The notes under the pieces were generated by a model, which did not search any database, was not told the DNA's origin, and worked only from the letters and a program-made list of their open reading frames with translations. A stretch of 64,000 bases of DNA from Ligula intestinalis (taxonomy: Eukaryota; Platyhelminthes; Cestoda; Diphyllobothriidea; Diphyllobothriidae). The stretch spans positions 14,337,756 to 14,401,755 of the forward strand of contig JAYGXS010000006.1 of the NCBI GenBank assembly GCA_036362985.1, written 5' to 3'. A program made the position numbers and the translations under genes. This document shows, one piece after another, positions 55,536 through 64,000 of the stretch (position 1 is the stretch's first letter; each line of letters starts with the position of its first letter).

Positions 55536-58475
55536 TCTCAAAAACTACATATTTATGTACAAGTCTCAAGCTGCAAGCCTCAGATGAAATAAAAACATTT
55601 GGTCAGCTTTTTAGATCGCCGCGCGGTTCTTCACAATTAACTAAGGATAACGTTTGGAGATAGTTAATGGAAATGGTATCAATGTAACGCTGGCAAGTGA
55701 GCTTAGAATATTCTGGAGCGTAAGACCGAATGTATACCCGTTAACAATGCTATATGATTAAGTTTTGTAGCATGCAGCATTTCAAATCGTTAAAAAGTGA
55801 AATTTTCCCTATATAAACATCTACTTTGAGTCCTTGAGTCGATTGCTTAGTATGATCTCGAATAAGTGCAAAGAAACTCGAGTCTACAAAGAGCATTTGA
55901 AAAGGTATTATTCAGGGATCTGTTTGGGCAAAAGTGGTATTTAAGTATTTTTAACTTTCATCGAACCTTGTGAAATATGCACCTTTTATAGCAAGCGCTA
56001 CTTTTACATTGTTATAAAAACAGCGGTCTAGAATCACAATGTGCAGATATAAGAGAAACGCGTAAGAAGTAAACAGCGAAGTATAAGATAAATGTTACAG
56101 CCTATTTTTCGGTATATCCATGGGCTAAATATTATACGGCTCCACAGGGGATAATGTCTTCACAAGATGCTAGTAGCTATTGTAATGGGTTACCTGAGGA
56201 GGGTGTCACAAACCACACATATATTTTATTAATGAAGCGTTATTATTTCACCAAAGAATCATATGAGCCCATTGAAGTAGAAGGATACGAGTGTCTGGCA
56301 ACAAGATATTGTATTCGCAAATAAACTACACATCATCTCCGGTTTGCATGTATTTTCGGGTTTGTTTGATCATCACTGGAACCTCTGAAGCTAACTTAAG
56401 CTTGATTATACAAGGTTCCTGTTTTCGTTGTTCCGTTTCCCACCATTCACTATTTTATCTTTATATTTCACCATGAATCGTATTATAATATTGCATTATA
56501 ATAAGGCCAAATTAGTAAAAGTATACTTTCAAACTAATAAACAAGAGAAAATAAATGCTAAAGCAATAATCAAATATTCAATCAGCCTATCTGGTTTACT
56601 TAACTTCCATAAATGGTGTCATAAAATTATAATGTAGGGTTCCATAAACAATCCAGTGCACAATATTTCATGCATCAGATCGCAGTTACCCAGCATAATG
56701 TATTAAACATACCCTTGAGGTTGAAGAATTTGTTGTGGCCACGGGAGAAGATGCTAACTGCGCAGGCAGAGTCATTTTTCTATATAATTTGCCAACCAAA
56801 ATATCGTCAATTAGTTAGCATGCCTTCAAAAAGTGCGCATTTAATTTTTAGATTATATTGATAAGTTCTAATTCTTTCAAGGTCATGGAGATAAATGCAG
56901 TGATTTGAATAGAAATAATCGATCTTCAAAATTCCAGAAAAACTAAAAAACGACTTGCAGCAAAAAATAATATGAATTATAAGTATTAACCTACAATTAA
57001 AATAAAGGATCAACGATCCGCACCTGTACAGACTGCAGGTGATGCGCAATACCCTTCGGCAGTCCAACAAGTCAAAACGAAGGCCCCAGTTATCCACTAA
57101 TTATCAAAGTTCGGCCAGGTATTTCAGTGAAAACATGGTTCAGTACTTATCATAACTCTTATTTTGATGTCATGTTTTCAATGTCCGCAATATTCTATTT
57201 AGGTGCCTACCTAAGAATGGATACAGCCGTAAAGAACCGTCATGTGTGGAAACTGGGTGTCATTAAACACACTCAAGCCTGATAAATTATATAAAGGTAG
57301 CAATTAAGCTGGGGTTGTTCATTTCTGCCCTTCCGCAAATGAGAATGAATTGGAATGGAAATATACCTTCCTGTTATTCTAGGCTTTGTCTATCAGGCCG
57401 TCTATAGTGACCGTTAGTACGCATGCTAGAAAAAAACCTTCCACAGGGCACTGTGACCGTTATTGTTCAAATGATTTATAAAAACACTGATAAGGAGAAC
57501 ATTTATTAGGTTTTATCTTGACTGTCATCTCTTGGCTTGTATATAAAATGGGAGGACGTTAATGGTCGCGAAAGGAATTATAATGGTGGCGGAAATACAT
57601 GTGGACATCTCAACCATAAACCAAATCAGTAAGTAGTTATAGATATCAAAATACGTGGTGCTTTATATAAGGAATTTTTACTGGTATCTTTATGAAAAAG
57701 CATCCAACCTGCTTCGGTGGACATTAGAAAATGACGATGTTCTCCTACTAACCCCCTCTTATCCATGGACAGTTAGATGGTGTCTGTGAATATGCGTTGC
57801 GCGGCAGATACAATCCAAAATTACTCAAGAAATTTCTTCAAGGAAGTCAAGAAAAAGGCGGCCGGTTTCGAATTCGATGAAAAATGAACGATTGCATATA
57901 AAAATATTTTCCAAAAGACAAGTAAAAAATTAAGCTTTTTTGAATAAAGTTCCGCAAAAATAGTCCGCTCTTTAAGTACTGTCGGTTGCAAATTCCCCTT
58001 TAACTTTGCTAGATCGTGTCTGCTGATCGCTAGTCGCGTCGTGCAATGCACTCGTTCACCTGCCCTCAGCGGTTATTCTTCGAATTAGTCTCAGGTAGCA
58101 TCGCTTCTACCTGCGATCCAACTGCGACTACTTCGTTCTCACTTCACAGGTACCGTCCCTGGTATAACTGCTGGAATCATAGATTTTATATTAATTTCTG
58201 TCTCTGGCAAGTGTTTTGGCCTGTGGCATATGCCCCGAAGTTGAAATAAAAGTACACGCTGTTTTTTAACAAATTCTATTGCGGCACAGAGCTGATACAC
58301 GCACAAATAAAGGTCTAGGAAAAAAATCGTCGAGGTGCGGATAATTCAGTACATATAAGGGAGAAAGGCAGACCCTTTGAAAACCCTTATTACAGATAGA
58401 TGCTTTTAGATCATGCAGGTGTTTCAAAGCCATATACATTACTTCACATTATACAGATCGTTTTTGTCTACCAAA
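55536..58475. other. No feature recognised
   Basis: AT-rich intergenic or intron sequence. About 58010-58250 is slightly richer in G and C and ends with AATAAA (58244-58249), but no coding exon could be supported. Confidence 0.4.
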
Positions 58476-58479
58476 GGTA

Positions 58480-59465
58480 TGACCTACATGTAAAATATGA
58501 TCGGGTCTTCTTTTAAATGTGTCAACGCTTTCAGCAAGAACAACTGAGGAAAGAAGTTTATTCCAGTCTTCAATGACCAGATGGAAGAAGAAAATGCCTC
58601 GCACTTATAGTTTGCTATGGTGTTTCTTCAGTTTTCATCGATGACCTCGGAGATGTGTTGCTTGTGTGAATGCAAAGAAATCAGTCATCTGAAGAGAACA
58701 GTCTTCACCCTTGACGAGTTGAAACACCATGATCATATCTCCTTTGTTTTGTCTATAATAGATAAGAAAAATATTAAGCCTATCTAGTCGACCTTCGTAT
58801 GGTAGACTTCCTAGGCTGCTAAATAATTTGGTCACCTTCCTTTGAACTTTCTCTAGCACTGCTTAATCTTTCTTTATCGAGGGTCACCACGGCTGGATGC
58901 AATACTCTAACATCGACCCAACAAATATTTTGAATACTCACCCAAAAAGCTTCCCATCAAAATAGGGGAAAAACCTACGGATCACTCCTAGGATGCCCAC
59001 AGCCTTCTTTGTGGTTTTGCCACAGTGAGTTGACGGTTTGCGTGTGGGTGTCATGCATTTACCGTCATTCGCTTACATGCCTGAATCGGTGACCTCCTAA
59101 TGGGTAACCATACTCAAACGGTACCACCTTTCTGTGAATAGACAGTACGCGGTTGCCTTCACATTAGTTGATATTCAGCTGCAGTAGTAATTTTTCACAA
59201 CACTTTTGCAAGTGATCCAAGTCATTTTGTAATGTCTATCCATCCTCCAAACTTTCAATTGGCTTCAAAATCTTCAGATCGACCGCACACATGACTTTCT
59301 CATAGGTGAGGCAGTCAAGGCAGTCGTTCACATATACCAGAAACAGAATGTGACCCAGAATGCTCCCCTGCGGAACCCCACTGGGAAAGGTTTTCATTTT
59401 GTTTTGGTGTTTCCGATACAAACACGCTGACATCTGCGGAAGTTATCAGGAAACTTCGACACATA
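58480..59465 (-). pseudogene. Non-LTR retrotransposon, RT C-terminal part, broken
   Basis: The minus strand reads FPSGVPQGSILGHILFLVYV with NDC (59396-59320, RT motif B), then MCAVDLKILKPI where the YADD box of motif C should be (reduced to AVD). LQNDLDHLQKC follows near 59220. Then MLEKVQRKVTKLFSSLGSLP, YEGRLDRLNIFLIYYRQNKG and DMIMVFQLVKGEDCS (58859-58700), and IEDWNKLLSSVVLAESVDTF near 58580-58510. This is the order found in CR1/jockey-like elements. Several stops and frame changes separate the pieces. Confidence 0.85.
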
Positions 59466-59469
59466 CAGA

Positions 59470-61840
59470 TGGCTGAGTCATATTAGCGCAAACTTTATAG
59501 AGTTTATCAATGTTTAGGATTAACTGTGAACAAGTAGGTGCATTGTTCCCTCATTGTGTTTTGCAGATTTACCATATCTCATCAAGAATGGACTGTCATC
59601 ACTTCGTTAGTAGGAACGCGTGAGGATTGTACCTTAATATCTAGAAGTTGCTTTCGCTTTTTTCGAGCCTGCAGGCCAGACTTAATGACCTTAACAAGTG
59701 CAGATTCTAGGATGAACCGTGCGTTATGTGCACATCCTGATCGAAATATTAAAAAAAACACAAAACGAACTTATGGATGCAAAGAAGCTCATGAAGCAGA
59801 ATATAGTTTGTCAGAAAAACGTCATCAATGTTAAAACAAAAGGTTTGAATTCAAAGCGAAAATATCTAACAGAACACTTCAGAAGCATCTTAATTTATGG
59901 GCTGTTATGCAGTGACAGCCAACGCATATAACAGTAAGTGCAGGGCAGTGGCACCCACGCCACTGCTTAAGGTAGTTCACACTTCCATACACGCTGGGCC
60001 ATGTGCGAACGCAAACATGTTGCCTATTGGGAAAAATAACCATAGAGAATCCGTGCTTGTGGTTGTATAAACGTAAACAATGAAATTCATCTCCTAGCAA
60101 TAGTTTTTTAAGTAGCTGCCCAATCAGCTATTGTCATCCTGTCCCCTCTGGTATTCGAAGTATTTAGTTGAGTGTTATGATGTGTGGATTTGTGGCAGTG
60201 GAGCATAGCACAACACTAAAAAAGCAGCTGGATGTCTAAATCAACCAAAGTGAAAGCCTCGTGACAGTTAGTCCACAAAAGAAACTTAAATCTTCATGGT
60301 GACTCCTTAAATTGCCGACAACCAGCTACAGGTAAGCCAAGATCCGGCGCACCTGAATTAATAATAGTATTTAGTTATTCGGAGCTTGCAGGCATCAATC
60401 TGAGGACAATGTCGTGGAATACCTCACTTCTTTTCATTGCCTCATTCACCAGCAGCTCTCGTCAGCCGTGGAGCTCAAAGTTCTCAAACGATTTTGGATA
60501 ATGAACAGTACGATCACGACCCGATAAACCGTAAAGAGGGATCCCAAATCGCTGCCTACCACAGTAAGTGAGAAGAATGTGGGGCAACATCTGGGGAGGT
60601 GTGGTTTTATTATCTGGTATTGTACATTAATATTCGAGTACCTAAGGGGAAACCAGCAAACCGAAGAATACAGTTCTCACCGGTTATTAAGCTCACGGTT
60701 AATAGACCCATCTGCTTATCAAGCCCAATTTGGTCTGGGCCCGAGGTGGGCTTAATAGCCGGAGACTACTGTACTTAACTACTGTACAAGGCGCACAAGT
60801 TGTGCATGATGGCCTCGTATGACACTTATGTCTAAAGCCTCAAAACCAGGGAAGTAATTATGCTAGAGCTGTGTTAAACATAGCAGAGGTGCGTAACTCT
60901 GTAACTTTCCAGTCCAAAGGCCGCACTTTACAGAAAAATATGTGCTCTACAATTCTCAGCTCATCCTAATGCCAAGATGACAGCATCTATAAAAAAGAGT
61001 GTCGTAACATTGAGCTGTACCGGCATGGATGAGTAAAGGAAAAACTCTCTGGTAATTAATAACCAAACTTCCGGGATAAAGAGTGTTCCAGAGACTACAT
61101 TTCATATTTCAGAATAACGAATGGTGCATGACCAATATTTTCTCCCTGACAATACCAATACTCAAATATAGTGCGTGGATCTTATTACTGTATAATAGAT
61201 TGCTAACTAGGCAATGCAAGGTCAACTCCTGACCTGAAACCAGCCCAAAGATTCCTTAAAAGCATTCCAGAAATAAGTCCAGACGGTGCGCCGGCTAGAA
61301 ATAAGAAGCGTCTCACTGAGTTGGCACAAAGAAACATTTTTCCGCCGGACTAAGAACCAAAGGCGAGACTGATAAGAAGAAATGTAGGATGCAACTGACC
61401 AAGAGAGTGGAAAAAGGGGAGAAAGGGTGGACAACAAAATGATTAAAATCAAGGATGCATGTACTGCATGTACTTAAAACCCGTCCTTATGGATGCTGTG
61501 TGCCCTCGAAGATAAGATCACCAGAAGTAATTTCGAAAATTCAAAAAGCCTATTCAAAAACAAGACAAATTTATAAACTAATTTGATCCAATTATCAGAA
61601 ATAATAAAGATCCTGGCACGATTATCCACCGATCTCGTTGCACCATAGGGAACAATATATAGCTCCCTTAATAGCCGGTTTGATACAAGTGTTAGATGTA
61701 GAGCATATTATGATATCATATGGTCACACAAAACCGCACTTATCAGGAGATACTAATAAAAACCGAATTATATAACGATTTATTAGAACCAATTGAAGCT
61801 TTAACTTACAGGACAGTGTCCCCAATGTCCTGTATTTGAA
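59470..61840. other. No gene recognised
   Basis: This lies upstream of NDUFV2 on the plus strand. A frame at 59538-59834 has no domain I know. The interval probably holds the NDUFV2 promoter and perhaps the ankyrin 5' end, if that gene begins this side. Confidence 0.4.
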
Positions 61841-61848
61841 TTATTTTA

Positions 61849-61866
61849 GTGCACTATAAAGTGCAA
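61849..61866 (+). promoter_or_regulatory. Candidate TATA box in a short palindrome upstream of NDUFV2
   Basis: GCACTATAAAGTGC (61851-61864) is nearly palindromic and contains TATAAA (61855-61860), 41 bp before the ATG. It could set a short 5' leader. In AT-rich DNA such words arise often by chance, so the support is weak. Confidence 0.25.
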
Positions 61867-61900
61867 GGGCAAATCAGATCGCGGGCTTGTTACACCAAAA

Positions 61901-61981
61901 ATGCTCTTACGGACATTTAAGGAGGCTTTCTGTGGCCGTTCTTCCATTGTAGCCAAGCGCTATTCCTCCTCACAGTTTGTC
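61901..61981 (+). CDS. NDUFV2: NDUFV2 exon 1: start codon and mitochondrial presequence
   Basis: The ATG begins MLLRTFKEAFCGRSSIVAKR and then YSSSQFV. This is a basic, Ser-rich, acid-poor stretch as expected of a mitochondrial targeting peptide (K7, R13, K19, R20). The donor used here is GTAATT at 61982, giving a 39-nt intron. An alternative GT at 61979 gives 42 nt and drops one Val; both keep the frame. The intron has no stop codon, so read-through would also stay open. NDUFV2 is the 24 kDa subunit of the NADH-oxidising arm of complex I in the mitochondrial matrix. Confidence 0.85.
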
Positions 61982-62020
61982 GTAATTTGTTCTATTTTCT
62001 TTTTTACTTCGTATCCTCAG
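61982..62020 (+). other. NDUFV2 intron 1, 39 nt (or 42 nt)
   Basis: It starts GTAATTTGTTC and ends TTCGTATCCTCAG, with a T-rich centre. Skipping it joins the presequence to HRDSADN, the conserved start of mature NDUFV2. Read as coding it would add a hydrophobic stretch, VICSIFFFTSYPQ, absent from the family. Confidence 0.8.
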
Positions 62021-62171
62021 CACCGTGACAGCGCTGATAATAATCGAACTGTTAAGTTTGAGTTTACTCCCGAAAGTCGGAAGCGCCTGGAGAGCGTGCT
62101 GGCACAGTATCCACCTGCCCACAAATCGGCTGCGATAATGCCAGCTCTGGATATAGCTCAAAGGCAACATG
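62021..62171 (+). CDS. NDUFV2: NDUFV2 exon 2: start of the mature protein
   Basis: The 151 nt encode [20 protein letters not shown] and [20 protein letters not shown], then [11 protein letters not shown]. This matches the mature start of animal NDUFV2 (HRDTPENN...FTPEN), with the helical segment before the thioredoxin-like fold. It ends after the first base of a Gly codon that is completed in the next exon. Confidence 0.95.
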
Positions 62172-62205
62172 GTTAGTACTAACCTAAAAGGCGAATCCTC
62201 TGTAG
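62172..62205 (+). other. NDUFV2 intron 2, 34 nt with TACTAAC
   Basis: GTTAGTACTAACCTAAAAGG starts the intron and CTCTGTAG ends it. TACTAAC (62177-62183) is an exact match to the strict branch-point consensus known from yeast, lying 22 nt before the 3' splice site. Removal joins QHG to WLPLSAM, exactly as in the family. Confidence 0.92.
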
Positions 62206-62305
62206 GCTGGTTACCCTTGAGCGCTATGTCCAAGGTTGCGGAGTTAATAGGCGTCCCTGAGATCCGTGTTTTCGAAGTTGCAACGTTTTACACAATGTTT
62301 AATAG
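62206..62305 (+). CDS. NDUFV2: NDUFV2 exon 3 (gene continues past the window)
   Basis: The 100 nt encode [20 protein letters not shown] and [14 protein letters not shown], the strongly conserved VATFYTM-NR block. It ends two bases into the Arg codon before GTAAAAT. The four Cys ligands of the [2Fe-2S] cluster are in later exons that I could not find up to position 64000, so the next intron is at least 1.7 kb or the exons are out of the window. Confidence 0.95.
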
Positions 62306-63125
62306 GTAAAATTAATTTTTATCTTCAACTTCTTTCCAAAATCAAATATGTGGTTGGTTTATTTCAGTGCCATCTAAACCTTTTGCTTACCTACGAACCG
62401 TCGTTTGTTCAGACCTTATCATATCATAAACCTTAGTGCGTCAGGTTTCGCCATTTTATTCAGTCATTCATGCATTTCGGTCTTTTGCTCATGACATCTT
62501 ACAGGTTGGAGTTTCGTTCTTTTGTGTCTCGCCTGACTTGTAGATGGGCATTTGCAAACTAAATACGAACTTAGTTAACATTATGTAGTAAGCAAAGTTC
62601 AACCCCAGTCCCTGCTAGCATAGCTCGAGCGTTTTTCCATCGATGCACGACAATGCGCAATTAGGTAGTATTCGGTACTCTGATTGGCTGAGCCGGCACC
62701 CCTTATTCGAGTAAGTGAACCGTTTCTGCCCGTGAAGTTACACTTACGTTTAACACTGTCGGTCAGGCAGTCCTCCTTCAGGAGCGTTTCCGTAGTTCAC
62801 AACCACGTACATTTCGCCACTTCGATTCAGAATGGTTGCAATTCCGACATCGAGAGGCCTTTGGGAAGCCTCTGTGGTCTAAGCGTTTTGGGTGAGCACA
62901 TGTGCTTACGTTTCAAGATGGAAATATGATCAGGGCCTTCCTGTCATTCCATTGTGGTATAGACAACCGAGGATGCCAAAGGAGTCAAATTGGCCATTTC
63001 AGTCATCTCACTCAACTGAACGAATTGTCTGCTTTCGCCTCATAGCAACTCGTGGCAGTCAATAGAATGGCCGCAATCAGAATCTAACCGCTTATTAAGT
63101 GAGCTCATACATTCGAAAAACGGGT
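62306..63125 (+). other. NDUFV2 intron 3, left part; no element recognised
   Basis: This follows the exon 3 donor. A frame at 62684-62929 is open on the plus strand but not recognised. About 62640-62930 is richer in G and C and may be an unrecognised repeat. Confidence 0.5.
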
Positions 63126-63129
63126 AAGT

Positions 63130-64000
63130 GTGTACTTACTTGTACTTGTAACGGCTGTGATCATGCCTGATCTAGCCGCACTCAATGATGTCACAAACGG
63201 TACCTCTCCATGCGTGGCGATTGGCGGCAACGGATCTCGAAAGCTCCACCTAGTCTCTTCTCCAGCGACGGAGGCCGAAGATAGAAGGTCCACGAACTGA
63301 TTCCATGTCTTGACGGATGGTGTCTAGCCAAATCTTCAGTTGCCCTCCTCTTTGACATTTCCAGGTGGGCTGCGGTGCCGGGTCGAGGGCAGCATAGGTA
63401 AGCTCGTAGGGCGGACGACGGAGAACGCGTCCAAACCACCTCAGTCACCTTTCTTGAATGGCCTGAGATAGCCTCGAGATACGATCGCAGCGGATGCGGA
63501 CTATCTCATTTGAGATGAAGTCGCTATACTTAACTCGCAGGATTGTCCTCAGGCACTGGTGGTCAAAGATCTCCAGTTTTCGCTCATCTTCAGTGCGCAC
63601 AACCCAGCATTCACATCCATAGAGGAGAACTGACCGGATGGATGCACGGTATACACAAATCTTCGTGGCGATGGAGATGTCACTTCGGATCCATAGGCGC
63701 TTTCGAAGGATTGAGAAAACCCAGCGAGCAGCATCGATACGGGAGACAATGTTGTCCTTGCTCTGCCCATTCGGTAGCAGCCTCGCCCCGAGGTATTTAA
63801 GGCTGTCCACTTTTTCAAGTTGATGGCCTTTAATCCCCAGGGGTGCCTTTTCCTAGTCAGGGATGCAGCTCGAGAACAACTTCGTCTTTCCAGAATTTAT
63901 GGACATGCCTACCGACATAGCGATCTCATTTATCCGTGACACTACTGACTGTAGACCATTAAAGTTTGAGGCTAACAGCGCAATATCATCGGCGTAGTCA
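63130..64000 (-). mobile_element. Non-LTR retrotransposon (RTE-like), RT 3' end, cut by window
   Basis: From the window edge the minus strand reads DYADDIALLASNFNGLQSVV, an intact RT motif C (YADD), then KTKLFSS. It continues with SLKYLGARLLPNGQSKDNIV, IDAARWVFSILRKRLW, CVYRASIRSVLLYGCECWVV and then RLSQAIQER with LRWFGRVLRRP-like words, the order seen in RTE-type elements. One stop replaces a codon near 63855 and another lies near 63445. It is the least decayed element in the window. It lies antisense inside the presumed NDUFV2 intron 3. Confidence 0.87.

Noticed and set aside
1..64000. CRISPR arrays, operons, bacterial promoters or terminators
   Set aside because: The window is eukaryotic: spliced genes, hAT, Helitron, Tc1/mariner and PLE sequences. 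No regularly spaced short repeats were seen.

Overview
This is a eukaryotic window with few genes and many transposons. It most likely comes from a parasitic flatworm, probably a cestode. The reasons are 34-42 nt introns in one gene beside a 28.7 kb intron in another, many Penelope-like elements (PLEs) of the GIY-YIG type carrying hammerhead-like motifs, RTE-like and other non-LTR retroelements, tRNA-derived SINE-like repeats, and very little coding sequence. The lineage is inferred from this pattern; no species marker was seen.

Two host genes are clear. On the minus strand, four phase-0 exons (48540-48644, 44484-44681, 42779-43063, 13969-14067) encode ankyrin repeats 1 to 7 of a canonical ankyrin (ANK1/2/3, Drosophila Ank, C. 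elegans unc-44 type). They total 687 coding nt over about 34.7 kb. The first exons and everything after repeat 7 were not found. On the plus strand, three exons at 61901-62305 encode the N-terminal part of NDUFV2, the 24 kDa subunit of mitochondrial complex I; the rest lies past the right edge. The two genes are transcribed away from each other.

The rest is intron or intergenic sequence filled with decayed mobile elements. PLE coding fragments lie at 2.5-4.9, 7.4-9.4 and 23.1-24.2 kb, and PLE terminal-repeat (pLTR) fragments at 7.0, 14.2-14.5, 16, 17.8, 18.3, 27, 32 and 45 kb. Other elements are a Tc1-like transposon with both inverted repeats (10135-11096), a mariner fragment (16.4-16.95 kb), a partly duplicated Helitron (20.47-22.16 kb), a complete but dead hAT element with an 8-bp target duplication (52123-55527), non-LTR fragments (11.5, about 36, 58.5-59.5 and 63.1-64 kb), and two SINE-like families.

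The most unusual signal is that PLE terminal regions occur seven times as head-to-head inverted pairs. Inside them are hammerhead-like motifs whose stems differ in sequence between copies but often still pair. One pair, with a GIY-YIG fragment between its arms, is flanked by a 23-bp direct repeat, so the inverted structure seems to have inserted as a unit.
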